From Longimycelium tulufanense (GTDB taxonomy: Bacteria > Actinomycetota > Actinomycetes > Mycobacteriales > Pseudonocardiaceae): a stretch of 48,629 bases of DNA. Below, piece by piece: positions 16,537 to 25,989 of the stretch. Under the pieces are notes generated by a model. That model had not been told where the DNA came from. It made no database searches and worked only from the letters and a program-made list of their open reading frames with translations. How positions within the stretch are numbered: position 1 is the stretch's first letter; the number at the start of each line of letters is the position of its first letter. Location: the NCBI RefSeq assembly GCF_014645795.1, contig NZ_BMMK01000023.1, forward strand, positions 1 to 48,629, given 5' to 3'. The translations under genes were made by a program, and so were the position numbers.

Positions 16537-17601
16537 GTGAGCATCAGACGCAGCGTCGTTGGTGCGGCACTGGCCGCCGTCGCGACCGCGACCGGCCTGT
16601 GCGCCGCCCCCGCCGCCACCGCTGCGCCGCCCATCCCGGGTGGGTTGGGGGAACGCACCATCGCCGACAACCTGTCGGTGCCGTGGGGCATCGCGTTCCT
16701 CCCCGACGGAGCCGCACTGGTCACGGAGCGGAACACCGGCCGGATCCTGCAGGTCAAGGACGGGCAGGTCACCGAGGTGCAACGCATCGCCGACTCGGTG
16801 GCCTACGGCACCGACGGCGGGCTGCTCGGCATCGCGGTCTCGCCCGACTACGCCCAGGACGGCTGGATCTTCGTGTTCTACACGACCAACACCGACAACC
16901 GGATCGCGCGGTTCAAGCTGGGGCAGCAGCCGCAGCCGCTCGTCACCGGGATCAAGCGCGGCCTCTACCGCAACGGCGGGGCGCTCGCGTTCGGGCCGGA
17001 CGGCATGTTGTACGCGGGCGTCGGCGACGCCTACAACTACAACGCATCGCAGAACGTGCACGCCTTCAACGGAAAGATCCTGCGGATGACCAAGGACGGG
17101 AAGCCGGCCGCCGGCAACCCGTTCGCCAACTCGCTGGTGTGGTCCTACGGCCATCGCAACGTGCTGGGCATGACCTGGGACGAGGCCGGGACGATGTACG
17201 CCACCGAGGTCGGTGAGAGCACGTGGGACGAGGTCAACGTGATCAAGCCCGGGGCGAACTACGGTTGGTCGAAGTGCGAGGGGTACTGCGAGCAGCCGGA
17301 CGGATCCGTCGAGCCGATCGTCGTCATGTATCCGGAGGAATGCGTTCCGGCCGGTGTGGCGCACCGCAACGGGATGCTCTACGTCTCGTGCCTGCGGGGT
17401 GAGCGGCTCGTGCGCGTGTCGGTGCAGAATGGAAAGTCACACGGTGACGTGTCCGATGTCTACACCTCACACCACGGCCGGCTGCGGGCAGCGGTGAACG
17501 CACCCGATGGCACGTTGTGGGTGTCGACGTCCAACCGCGACGGTCGGAGCACCGTCGTTCGCAATGACGACGACCGTGTGATCAGCCTGAACGCCATCTA
17601 G
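16537..17601 (+). CDS. secreted PQQ-dependent aldose/sorbosone-type sugar dehydrogenase
   Basis: A six-bladed beta-propeller oxidoreductase of the soluble glucose/sorbosone dehydrogenase family, 354 residues. GTG 16537 follows AGGAGGTG. It begins with a signal peptide (RRSVVGAALAAVATATGLCAA, cleavage after ATAA). Blades are marked by VPWGIAFLPDGAALVTERN, GTDGGLLGIAVSPDY, NGGALAFGPDGMLYAGVGD, WSYGHRNVLGMTWD and EVGESTWDEVNVIKPGANYG. The GHRN segment carries a His-Arg pair typical of PQQ-binding relatives. It should act outside the membrane, oxidising sugars or related alcohols. Its position divergent from pqqA supports use of PQQ. Confidence 0.88.
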   Translation: MSIRRSVVGAALAAVATATGLCAAPAATAAPPIPGGLGERTIADNLSVPWGIAFLPDGAALVTERNTGRILQVKDGQVTEVQRIADSVAYGTDGGLLGIAVSPDYAQDGWIFVFYTTNTDNRIARFKLGQQPQPLVTGIKRGLYRNGGALAFGPDGMLYAGVGDAYNYNASQNVHAFNGKILRMTKDGKPAAGNPFANSLVWSYGHRNVLGMTWDEAGTMYATEVGESTWDEVNVIKPGANYGWSKCEGYCEQPDGSVEPIVVMYPEECVPAGVAHRNGMLYVSCLRGERLVRVSVQNGKSHGDVSDVYTSHHGRLRAAVNAPDGTLWVSTSNRDGRSTVVRNDDDRVISLNAI

Positions 17602-17908
17602 TTCGGCGCACGCCCACCGGGCCGGGTTCGACGGTCAGTACGGTTTCCAGCTGGGGCGCTGGAAGCCGCACCGGCGCGGTCGGACCCGCCCGGTCGGGTC
17701 GACGACCTGAAGCCGTCGGCCGGTGGCGGCCGGCTCGCCGGCCCACGGCGGATGACTCCGGACGGATCCGCGTTACGGGGGTGCCTCTCCACCTGCGCCC
17801 CGTCGATGTCATCGAGCTGTTCAGTGGTCCCAACCGGGGCGTGAACGACACCGGGAAGACATTGCGGCGCCGGCGATCCGAATGTTCGGGGCCCGAAGAG
17901 AACGTCCG
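17602..17908. other. intergenic region, no gene seen
   Basis: 307 bp between the converging sugar dehydrogenase and sortase genes. It is GC-rich with several short inverted repeats but no clean terminator stem, and no frame looks like coding sequence. Confidence 0.5.
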
Positions 17909-18679
17909 TCACAGCGGCGTGGCCACGACGATGCGGTTCTCGTCGTAACCGAGCTCGCCGCCCACCCAGCGGCCCCCACACGTCACAAGCACGAGCCGGT
18001 GCGCGCCATCCTGCCCGAACAACTCCGTCGCACGCGTTGGCAGGTCATGCTTGTCAACGGTGACGATCTCGGAGATCTGGTACCGCCACGACGCACCCGC
18101 GGCGTCGACGACCGTCACCACCTGGCCGCGCTTCACCCACCACAGCTCCGCAAATGGTCCTTCCACGCCACGCCAGTTCACGTGTCCGGCCAACACGGTC
18201 GCGCCGCCGGACGTGTTCAGCCCGGCGCCCCACCAGGTGGCGTCCCGAACGCCATCCGGAATCGGCAGTACCCCGTCGTGGCGCACCTCCTTGCGCACCA
18301 ACCGAGCAGTGCCGCCATGAGGCAGCCGCACGGTGCCCGGCCGCTGCGCGGTGGGCCGCGAAACCTGCGCTTGCTCCGGCGATGGTATGGCCGAGGGCTG
18401 CGGGGGCGGCGCGCCACCTGGCAACCCCCACCGCCTGTCCAGGGCACCCGGCGCGGCGAGGCTGTGCGCCGGATGGTCCGGCACACGCTCAGCAGCCACC
18501 GGGGTTCCCGTCACGGCCGGTCCGGGAGTTGCCCACACCACCGCACCGGCCAGCCCGGCGGTGCAGAGCAGGGCAAGCCCGGCCGACCGCCACGGTGGCC
18601 GGCCGGCCGGGCCGCGGCGCCCGCGGCGCGGGTGGGACGGCAAGGGATTCGGCATGGTCGGCGCGCTCAGCCGCGTCAC
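17909..18679 (-). CDS. sortase (class E/F-like)
   Basis: A transpeptidase that attaches surface proteins, 256 residues. A basic N-terminus is followed by one membrane segment (RSAGLALLCTAGLAGAVVWA, 31-50), then a Pro-rich linker and the sortase domain. The catalytic triad is visible: His166 (LAGHVNW), Cys234 (LVTCGG) and Arg249 (DENRIVV). The start is taken as GTG 18679, because it overlaps the upstream stop in a GTGA arrangement; ATG 18655 is the alternative. Translational coupling to the preceding gene implies a dedicated enzyme-substrate pair. Confidence 0.87.
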   Translation of the reverse strand: MTRLSAPTMPNPLPSHPRRGRRGPAGRPPWRSAGLALLCTAGLAGAVVWATPGPAVTGTPVAAERVPDHPAHSLAAPGALDRRWGLPGGAPPPQPSAIPSPEQAQVSRPTAQRPGTVRLPHGGTARLVRKEVRHDGVLPIPDGVRDATWWGAGLNTSGGATVLAGHVNWRGVEGPFAELWWVKRGQVVTVVDAAGASWRYQISEIVTVDKHDLPTRATELFGQDGAHRLVLVTCGGRWVGGELGYDENRIVVATPL

Positions 18680-20112
18680 CGCCCGCCCAACCGCCTTGCG
18701 GCGATCCGCCGCCAGCAGAGCGCCCCGACGAGCCCAGCGGCGAGCAGTCCGAGGCCACCCAACCCGACCAGCCCGGCCGGTGTCAGCACCTGCCGGGTAG
18801 CGGCGCTGGCCAGCACGACGTCCGCACCGGCCGGGATGGTTATTGGTACGACGGGTTGCTCGGGCACGTTGGCCTTGTTCGTCAAGGTGAGCGCGAGCGT
18901 TCCGCCCGGGGTGACCGTTCCGCACACCGTCGGTGGGTGGTGCGGGTCGAAAGCTTCGTCGTAGCCATCCGGCACCGCAGTCTCGATGAGGCATATCTCC
19001 TGCGGTGCCTTCAGATCCGGCACGGACACCGTGCCATCCTGCCCGGTCCGCAACACCACGGGCTCGCCGTCGGGGCCGGTGAGCTTGCTGTCGTCGTGCT
19101 TGCGGGCCGGGCTTTCCTTGTCCGCGCCGGTCAACCGAAGCGACACGCCACTGATGGTGGCGCCGGAAGCAGCATCCACTTTGGACAGTTTGACGACGCC
19201 GGGCGCGTGGCGTGCGGGTACCGTCCCCTCCTTGGAGAGCGGAGTTTCCCCACCCGTGGTGATGATGCGCTGTGTCATGGGCTTGGAGGGCACCAGCAGC
19301 ACCGGCTGTGGACTCGGGCCCCGCGCGGTGACGGTGAGCTTCGGATTGTTCCCGGAGGGAGTGACCGGTACCGCGAGCGGGCTGCCATCGGTCGGGGTCC
19401 TGGCGGTGCCGCCTGCCGCGTCGCCGCCGAGCGTGCCCTCCGTGACGGAGAGCTCGACCCGGACCCCGCCGACCGGTTTGCCCGTGGCCGTGGTGACCTG
19501 GACCATCCACGTGTCGGCTTCCCCGATGGTCTGCGCCTCCTGCGGCGGGGTGAGGGTGAGGCGCCACGGCCCGCGGTGCTCCTCGGCATCGATGTTCAGT
19601 CGCTGTACGGCCGCTTTGGCGTTCTCCGGCAGGCCGTTGTAGTGGTGCCGCTCGTGGTATCCGATGGTTTCCGGGCCGTTCGTCCTGGCAAGTTTCTTCT
19701 CGTCGGTTGTGCCGGCGGTCCAGGCGTGGAGCAGGTGGGCCATTGCCGCGGCCTCGTCGGCGGACGTGGTGTGCTGGTACCGCAACAGCAGGTAGGAGAT
19801 CTTGGCGGCGACCTCCTCGCCCAACGGTTCGCCGTCCTTTCTGGTCAACGGTCCGCCAGGCGCATAGTCCACGTCATCGGCCGGCTCGTTGAGAGCGAAC
19901 TGGACGCACCACACCTGTCTGCCCTTCCAGGTGTAGGAGCCGAGCCAGTCGTCGGGGTGGTTCGTGGGCCTGCCGTCATACGCCTGCCCGGGTACCCAGT
20001 GCCCCAACTTCTCCCCGGCGGCGTGTGCGTTACCGGGAAGAGTGATGAGTGTCACACCTGTGAGCAATGTCGATCCGGCCAGGCAGGTGAGCACCCTGCG
20101 GAGTCCCTGCAT
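18676..20112 (-). CDS. SpaA/Cna-B-type surface protein, probable sortase substrate
   Basis: A 478-residue secreted wall protein, start ATG 20112 after GGGGAACG. It has a signal peptide (RRVLTCLAGSTLLTGVTLITL, cleavage near AHA). Residues 40-180 resemble a TQXA/thioester-type domain with Cys69 (QVWCVQFAL), but I do not see the Gln that would form the thioester. A Cna-B-like domain starts at GVVKLSKVDAASG (305-317). The C-terminus has the layout of a sorting signal: LTPAG (443-447), a hydrophobic stretch and a basic tail (WRRIAARR). LTPAG is not a standard LPxTG or LAxTG motif. The stop overlaps the sortase start. Confidence 0.8.
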   Translation of the reverse strand: MQGLRRVLTCLAGSTLLTGVTLITLPGNAHAAGEKLGHWVPGQAYDGRPTNHPDDWLGSYTWKGRQVWCVQFALNEPADDVDYAPGGPLTRKDGEPLGEEVAAKISYLLLRYQHTTSADEAAAMAHLLHAWTAGTTDEKKLARTNGPETIGYHERHHYNGLPENAKAAVQRLNIDAEEHRGPWRLTLTPPQEAQTIGEADTWMVQVTTATGKPVGGVRVELSVTEGTLGGDAAGGTARTPTDGSPLAVPVTPSGNNPKLTVTARGPSPQPVLLVPSKPMTQRIITTGGETPLSKEGTVPARHAPGVVKLSKVDAASGATISGVSLRLTGADKESPARKHDDSKLTGPDGEPVVLRTGQDGTVSVPDLKAPQEICLIETAVPDGYDEAFDPHHPPTVCGTVTPGGTLALTLTNKANVPEQPVVPITIPAGADVVLASAATRQVLTPAGLVGLGGLGLLAAGLVGALCWRRIAARRLGGR

Positions 20113-20527
20113 GTCGTTCCCCGTTCCGGCGAAGGAAGTCCGTGTGGCGGGACGGTCGACACGGGGACGCGGGTTGCGGGGCGGCGCCCGGGATCCCCGG
20201 CGGCGGGCGACCGTGCCGGTCCTCAAGGCTTGCGAGGCCCCCGTGCCCCCACAAGCCGCCAGTGGGCGGATCGCGGCGGTGACGCAGCGCGGGCAGGTTC
20301 GCCCTGGTGCCGCCGGGTGACACCCCGGAACGGATCAGTGGTGCCCCCGACCGGTGGGGTCGGCAGCTACGCTGCGAGATCATTCCGGGGGCCGGCATCA
20401 GTTCTGCGTAATGATGCGCGTCACTTCCGGCGGGACGAGTAAAGTCTGCTTTACCGTCGGGGGAACCGGCCGACGGCAGCGGCCGTTCTACCCGTGACGG
20501 CGCAACCACGCTCCAGGAGGACTCGAG
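20113..20527. promoter_or_regulatory. divergent intergenic region
   Basis: 415 bp between the divergent surface-protein and Bax inhibitor-1 genes; the promoters of both should lie here. An AT-richer patch around 20430-20452 precedes the plus-strand gene. I see no gene, and no clear operator. Confidence 0.4.
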
Positions 20528-21328
20528 GTGCGCACCACCAGCAATCCCGCGTTCCGTAACCTGCCGTCCGGCGGCGGCTACGCGACGTTCCAAGACCAAC
20601 CGAGTACCGCCCAGGGTTACCCGTACGCCGCGGGACCGGTCACCACCGAGCGGCCGATGACGATCGACGACGTGGTGACCAAGACGGGCATCACGGCCGG
20701 TGCTGCCCTGCTGGCCGGCATCGCGACGGCCTACTCCGGGGCCGTCTTCCTCGCCCTGCCGGCGCTGATCATCGGCCTGGTGCTCTCCCTGATCATCATC
20801 TTCAAGCAGAGCGCGAACCCGGGCCTGATTCTCGGCTACTCGATCGCCGAGGGTGTGCTGCTCGGCGCGATCACCGTGGTGTTCGACAACTTCGTGAGCA
20901 AGGGAGGCGCCACCAGCTTCCTGGAGGGGCTCGGGTTCCAGGCCATCGTCGGGACCGGCGGTGTGTTCGCCGGCATGCTGATCGTCTACAAGACGGGCGC
21001 GATCCGGGTCACGCCGAAGCTGACCCGGTGGATCGTGGGCGCCACCATCGGTGTCTTCGTGCTCATGCTGGCCAACCTGGTGACGAGCTTCTTCAACACC
21101 GGTGGCCTGGGCCTGCGGGATGGCTCGCCGCTGGCGATCGGCTTCAGCCTGCTGGTGATCGGCGTTGCCGCCTTCAGCCTGCTGCTCGACTTCGACGCCG
21201 CCGACCAGGCGATCCGCTCCGGCACCCCGTCGAAGTACGCCTGGTACATCGCCTTCGGCCTGATGACCACGCTGGTCTGGCTGTACATCGAGATCGTGCG
21301 GCTGCTGTCCTACCTCCGGCAGGAGTGA
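20528..21328 (+). CDS. Bax inhibitor-1/YccA family membrane protein
   Basis: A 266-residue protein with about seven membrane segments after a hydrophilic 40-residue N-terminus (NPAFRNLPSGGGYATFQDQP, typical of actinobacterial members). GTG 20528 is preceded by CCAGGAGG. The C-terminal part keeps the family pattern, with acidic residues in LLLDFDAADQAIRSG and the last helix YAWYIAFGLMTTLVWLYIEI. Relatives are linked to calcium leak and stress; the role in actinomycetes is not known. It ends at a strong terminator and appears monocistronic. Confidence 0.88.
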   Translation: MRTTSNPAFRNLPSGGGYATFQDQPSTAQGYPYAAGPVTTERPMTIDDVVTKTGITAGAALLAGIATAYSGAVFLALPALIIGLVLSLIIIFKQSANPGLILGYSIAEGVLLGAITVVFDNFVSKGGATSFLEGLGFQAIVGTGGVFAGMLIVYKTGAIRVTPKLTRWIVGATIGVFVLMLANLVTSFFNTGGLGLRDGSPLAIGFSLLVIGVAAFSLLLDFDAADQAIRSGTPSKYAWYIAFGLMTTLVWLYIEIVRLLSYLRQE

Positions 21329-21349
21329 CGCCGTAACGGATTCCTGGTT

Positions 21350-21385
21350 GCGCGGGGCCCCCGGCACGAGTCGGGGGCCCCGCGC
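21350..21385 (+). terminator. intrinsic terminator
   Basis: A perfect 14-bp GC stem (21350-21363 and 21372-21385) with an 8-nt loop, followed by CTTTC, 21 nt after the Bax inhibitor-1 gene stop. Confidence 0.8.
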
Positions 21386-21389
21386 CTTT

Positions 21390-21985
21390 CCAGACGACCG
21401 ACTTCGCCGGGCGAGGGGTGGCGCATCAACGGGCATGTGGTGCAAGCCACATCTCGTGGCCGTAGGGAGAGCTGGATTCGCTGCCCGGTGACGAAATGCG
21501 ACAGCCATGGGAACAGTCCGAAAACCGCTTCTCATGGCACATGGTGCCGTTGCTTTGTTACAGGCTCACGCTCCGCTGGCAGGCGGATGGGCACAGTTAG
21601 TGCGTCGACCATCGGCCCCGGCTGACCACTATCTCAGCGTCCATTCCGGACTCTCCGCAGCACTCCACGGCTCTGGAGCCACGCGGCGATCCGATCCAGT
21701 CCAGCCCACAACGCGGAGGGAGACTCGCATAGGCGGAGGAGTGGTCCTGCTGGCGCCTGCAAGGACGGAACGCGATTGCGGTCCGCGGCGTAGTTGTAGG
21801 GAGTGTTGGGAAAATCGAAGCCTGGCTAGGCGTGGCCACTTGGTCGTGGCGCGCTCGGCCAGACCACTCGGGCCCATCCAGCCACTCGTGGCTGATTCGC
21901 ACGTCCTCCCCGCCGTTTCCGAGCATGCAGTAGGAGGCCCGACCCAACCGTCCGTTTCACGCCGCGGGTCGGGCCTCCCGCCGTG
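21390..21985. other. intergenic region, no gene seen
   Basis: About 600 bp with lower GC and weaker codon bias than its neighbours. Frames of 60-110 codons exist on both strands but none has a credible ribosome site, domain or composition. It may be decayed sequence. Confidence 0.4.
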
Positions 21986-23203
21986 TCAGCTCAGGCGCTC
22001 GATGATCATCGCCATGCCCTGGCCGCCACCCACGCACATCGTCTCCAGGCCGAAACGCTTGTCGTGGAACTGCAGCGAGTTCAACAACGTGGTGGTGATC
22101 CGGGCGCCGGTCATGCCGAACGGGTGGCCGACCGCGATCGCGCCACCATTGACGTTCAGCTTCTCCAGCGGGATCCCCAACTCCTTGTACGACGGGATCA
22201 CCTGCGCGGCGAACGCTTCGTTGATCTCCACCAGATCGATGTCGTCGATGCTCATGTTCGCGTTGGCCAGCGCCCGCCGGCTCGCCTCGACCGGCCCCAA
22301 CCCCATGATCTCCGGCGACAACGCGGACACCCCGGTCGCCACGATCCGGGCCAGCGGCGTGATCCCCAACGCCTTGGCCTTGTCGTCGCTCATCACCACC
22401 AGCGCGGCCGCACCGTCGTTGAGCGGGCAGCAGTTGCCCGCGGTGACCCGGCCGTTCGGACGGAACACCGGCTTGAGCCCGGCCACCTTCTCGTAGGTCG
22501 TGCCCGGCCGCGGCCCGTCGTCGGCGCCCGCCACGCGACCGTCGGGCAGCTCCACCGGCGTGATCTCGCGGGCCCAGAAGCCGTTGGCGGTGGCCTTCTC
22601 GGCGAGGTTCTGCGACCGCACACCGAACTCGTCCATCTCCTGCCGGCTCACGCCCCTGGCCAGTGCCAGGTTCTCCGCGGTCTGGCCCATGGCGATGTAG
22701 ATGTCCGGTACGGCGCCGTCCTCGCGTGGGTCGTGCCACTCTTCGGCGCCCTCACCGGCCTTCGCGGTGCGTGCCTCGGCTCCTTCGAACACCGGGTTGT
22801 GCGTGTCCGGCCAGCTGTCGGAGTTTCCCTTGGCGTAGCGGGAAACGGCCTCCACACCCGCGCTGATGAACACATCTCCCTCTCCGGCCCTGATGGCGTG
22901 GAAGGCCATCCGGGTCGTCTGCAGGCTGGAAGCGCAGTAACGGGTGATGGTGCAGCCGGGAAGGTGGTCGTAACCGAGCAGCACCGACACCACGCGGCCC
23001 ATGTTGAAGCCCTGCTCGCCGCCGGGCAGGCCGCAGCCCAGCATCAGGTCGTCGATCTCGGTGGGGTCGAGCTGCGGCACCTTGTCGAGCGCGGCCCGCA
23101 CGATGCGGGCGGTCAGGTCGTCCGGGCGGACGTCCACCAGCGAGCCCTTGCCGGCACGCCCGATGGGGGAGCGCGTGGCGGCGACGATCACGGCCTCGGC
23201 CAT
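21986..23203 (-). CDS. fadA: acetyl-CoA C-acyltransferase (thiolase)
   Basis: Beta-ketothiolase that cleaves 3-ketoacyl-CoA in fatty-acid beta-oxidation, 405 residues. The start is ATG 23203, with GAAGGAG 7 nt upstream. The nucleophile is Cys90 (TRYCASSLQTTRMA), the family His is in NGGAIAVGHPFGMTG, and the second catalytic Cys is Cys390 (ETMCVGGGQGMA). By position it corresponds to fadA3 (Rv1074c) of M. tuberculosis, the start of a conserved gene block. The exact chain-length preference cannot be read from the sequence. Confidence 0.93.
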   Translation of the reverse strand: MAEAVIVAATRSPIGRAGKGSLVDVRPDDLTARIVRAALDKVPQLDPTEIDDLMLGCGLPGGEQGFNMGRVVSVLLGYDHLPGCTITRYCASSLQTTRMAFHAIRAGEGDVFISAGVEAVSRYAKGNSDSWPDTHNPVFEGAEARTAKAGEGAEEWHDPREDGAVPDIYIAMGQTAENLALARGVSRQEMDEFGVRSQNLAEKATANGFWAREITPVELPDGRVAGADDGPRPGTTYEKVAGLKPVFRPNGRVTAGNCCPLNDGAAALVVMSDDKAKALGITPLARIVATGVSALSPEIMGLGPVEASRRALANANMSIDDIDLVEINEAFAAQVIPSYKELGIPLEKLNVNGGAIAVGHPFGMTGARITTTLLNSLQFHDKRFGLETMCVGGGQGMAMIIERLS

Positions 23204-23315
23204 TACGGAACTCCTTCGTCCTGTTCTGGTGCCGGTGAGGGTAGTGTCGCTCGCCGCGCCCACCAGTGCGATAGTCGCCACGTCCGGCCAGGACACCGCG
23301 GGTTTCCCGCCGAAA

Positions 23316-24245
23316 CTAGGGCTCGATCGGCTGGGTACGCCGCAACAGTCGGTTCAGCCGCGCCACCAGCCTGGCGGTGGGCCGACGCGCCTCGGCCGCC
23401 GCCGACCTGGTCGGGGCCTGCGGCACCGGGCCACCCCACAATCCACCGGCCACGCACAGCACGGGTAACAGCACGTCGACCGCGGCCTGGTACCCGGCCG
23501 CGGACGGGTGGAACTGGTCGGTGCTGAACAGCTCGGTGGGGCGGGCCAGGAACTCTCGGGCCAGCAGGTCGGCCAGGGGCACCGCGTGTCCGCCCACGGC
23601 GGCCACCGCACGGCGCTGTGCCCGGCTCAGCGCCAGGCTCCAGGACCGGGCCACCGACCGCAGCGGCTGTGGGATCGGGCGGATCGCGCCCAGGTCGGGA
23701 CAGGTGCCCACGACCACCTCGACGTCGGCATCCCGTAGCAGCGCGACCTGGGCGCCCAGCAGCGCGGCCGAGGTGCGCACCGACAGCTTCGTGGTGACGT
23801 CGTTCGCACCGATGATCATCAGGGCCAGCGCGGGCGGGTCGTCCAGGGCCGCCGCCACCTGGTCGGGCAACTCCTTGGTGGTGGCGCCGACGACGGCGTA
23901 GGTGACGAGCCGGACCGGCCGCTCCGCCTCCGCGGCCAGGCCGCGGGCGAGCAGCACGCCGGGCAACTCCTCGGGCGAGTCCACGCCCAGGCCGGCCGCC
24001 GAGGAGTCGCCGAGGACGGCGAACCGCACCGGCCCGTCCGAGCACCGCGGGTTGTCGGCGGGCAGCGGGCCGGTGCCGTCGGGCAGATAGACGCCGTCCG
24101 CCCGATACGGTGGCGCCGTCGGCACTCCAATGACTCTCCGTGCACGACGGGACTGTTCCGTGAGCAGACCGTAAGCGGCCCCGGACAGCCCGCCGAGCGC
24201 TCCGGTTGCCAGCGCGGCCGCCCGCAACGCCCGTGCCCCGATCAT
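23316..24245 (-). CDS. SGNH/GDSL-family hydrolase
   Basis: A predicted esterase/lipase-like hydrolase, 309 residues, start ATG 24245 after GGGAGGGGG. The N-terminus has a hydrophobic stretch (ALRAAALATGALGGLSGAAYG) that could be an uncleaved anchor or signal. Block I is GDSSAAG with Ser81; block III is IGANDVT; the catalytic Asp/His are in STDQFHPSAAGY. It is the positional counterpart of Rv1075c, and transcription may continue into the adjacent thiolase gene 112 bp downstream. Confidence 0.87.
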   Translation of the reverse strand: MIGARALRAAALATGALGGLSGAAYGLLTEQSRRARRVIGVPTAPPYRADGVYLPDGTGPLPADNPRCSDGPVRFAVLGDSSAAGLGVDSPEELPGVLLARGLAAEAERPVRLVTYAVVGATTKELPDQVAAALDDPPALALMIIGANDVTTKLSVRTSAALLGAQVALLRDADVEVVVGTCPDLGAIRPIPQPLRSVARSWSLALSRAQRRAVAAVGGHAVPLADLLAREFLARPTELFSTDQFHPSAAGYQAAVDVLLPVLCVAGGLWGGPVPQAPTRSAAAEARRPTARLVARLNRLLRRTQPIEP

Positions 24246-24416
24246 CTCGACCCCCTCCCGCGGGCCACCTCGTTCTCCAGCGGCGTACCGGGCCCGGGGA
24301 TCGTCGGGGCCCGCACGGCAAGTTTCGCCCCTGATGCACCGGAAATTAACGCACGACCCGATCAACCCGTTGCGTTTCACCGGTCGGGTGACCCGGATGG
24401 GCCGGATGTGCCCTGC

Positions 24417-25055
24417 TCAGGCCGGGGTGGCCCGGCCCTCGCCGAGGAACTCGCGCCACTCGCCGCGGGCGTGCGGATGCTCGCCGCACCCCTCCACCCA
24501 GTCGATGAAACCGGCGACCATCCCCTCGAACCAGCGTCGCAGCGTGGGGTCGACCAGCCGGCCGGCGCGGTCGAACGCCCGGTCGGCGCGGGCGAGCGCG
24601 AACATGTCGGGATACAGCCGGGCGCCCAGGTGCTCCAGCGGCACCCGCAGCGCCCACAGCCCCCGGTTTCCCCCGACCGGGGACGGGGAGGCGGACATCA
24701 GCAGCGCGTGCCGCTCGTAGAAGGGCTGGGGCCGCATGCGGGAGACCCAGTCGATGGCGTTCTTCAGCCCACCCGGCATCGAGAAGTTGTACTCCGGGGA
24801 GCTGATGACAAACGCGTCGCTGGCGGCCAGGCGGCGAGCGAGTTCGGTCGGCCCGGGCGGGAAACCGGCCAGCTCCGCCACGTCCTGGTCATAGGAGGGC
24901 GCGTCGAACTCGTGCATCGAGCCGAAGTCCACCTCACCACCGAGCGCCTCCACGAGGTTCGCCGTCAGGAATGCCAACCGGTAGTTGAGTGAGCCGGCGC
25001 GCAGCGATGCCGGGAACACGAGGAAGCGGGCCAGGCGGTGGGAACTCTGCGGCAT
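24417..25055 (-). CDS. NADPH-dependent FMN reductase family protein
   Basis: A flavodoxin-fold oxidoreductase, 212 residues. The FMN phosphate loop is PASLRAGSLNYRLA (residues 15-28) and the isoalloxazine-binding loop is SPEYNFSMPGGLKNAIDWVSR. Relatives (ChrR, SsuE, azoreductases) reduce flavin, quinones or metals; the substrate here is open. The gene interrupts the mycobacterial-type order at this point. It is divergent from the small secreted protein gene. Confidence 0.85.
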   Translation of the reverse strand: MPQSSHRLARFLVFPASLRAGSLNYRLAFLTANLVEALGGEVDFGSMHEFDAPSYDQDVAELAGFPPGPTELARRLAASDAFVISSPEYNFSMPGGLKNAIDWVSRMRPQPFYERHALLMSASPSPVGGNRGLWALRVPLEHLGARLYPDMFALARADRAFDRAGRLVDPTLRRWFEGMVAGFIDWVEGCGEHPHARGEWREFLGEGRATPA

Positions 25056-25304
25056 GATGACCTCCTCGCGCGGGTGACAGCCTGCTCGTGTGGGTGAAAT
25101 CGTCCCACGAAAGAGGTTATGGAAGGGCCGGTAGGCGCCGCTCGGTGAAAAGCGAATCGCCCGCCGACCGGCCAGGTGGTTACACCGTTCGACCAGGTGA
25201 ATCCCGTGTGTCGTGTGCGCTTGGTGGGCGCGTTGCGGTCTTTGATCGCCCGCAAGATCCAGTTGCCTGGATCAGCAATGACGACAACACCTCGGGAGCG
25301 TCAG

Positions 25305-25637
25305 ATGCGGAAAATTCTCGAATTCGCCGTCGTTACCCTCGCCGGAATCGGGCTCGCCCTCGCCGGGTCCGGGGTCGCCAACGCCATGGGGACCACCGAC
25401 GAGCCGGCCATGGAACCGGCCACCGAGCACATCGACGTCAGCCAGCTGGGCTGGACCTTCAACACCGGCCCCACGGAGCTGAGCATGAGGCCGGACGGCT
25501 GGATCCACTCCGCCTGCGTGCCCCCGGAGATGATGGCCCGGATGGGCCAGGAGTCCTCGGAACCGGAGTTCACGATGCCTCCCTGCCACGTGCTGGAGAT
25601 GAGCCCCTACGTCGGCTGGTCGGTCACTCACTGGTGA
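25305..25637 (+). CDS. small secreted protein, unknown function
   Basis: A 110-residue protein from ATG 25305, chosen because GGGAG lies upstream and the signal peptide starts there (RKILEFAVVTLAGIGLALAG, cleavage after ANA). The mature part is Met/Pro/Glu-rich, with two Cys (HSACVPPEMM and MPPCHVLEM) that could form a disulfide, and ends in Trp. I do not recognise a family. Confidence 0.65.
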   Translation: MRKILEFAVVTLAGIGLALAGSGVANAMGTTDEPAMEPATEHIDVSQLGWTFNTGPTELSMRPDGWIHSACVPPEMMARMGQESSEPEFTMPPCHVLEMSPYVGWSVTHW

Positions 25638-25989
25638 CCCGCGAGGTTTCGGTGGGCGCTCCGGTTGTCGTCCGGGGCGCCCACTTCCTTGTTGGGCGGG
25701 GCCGGGAATTCCCGGAACGCCGATGACCTCACGGAAGCGCGGTCGGCCGGTGCCGCCACCTGCGGGCAGCTCGTCCGTAGCCGAGCGTGCCGGCCGCGTC
25801 CTCGCTACCGCCCCCGCACCCTACTTGGCTTCCTGGGTCGCCGTGATCCCGCGTAGAGGGGGCTAACAACTGTTGCCGGGTCTGTGAGCATTCGTGAGTG
25901 TGGATGATCGAATGTGAGCGCGCGGCGGGTTGTCGGTGTTGTTGGGCACCGTTCGTTCCTGCCGTGTTGATCGTGCTAGGGGCCGCCGC

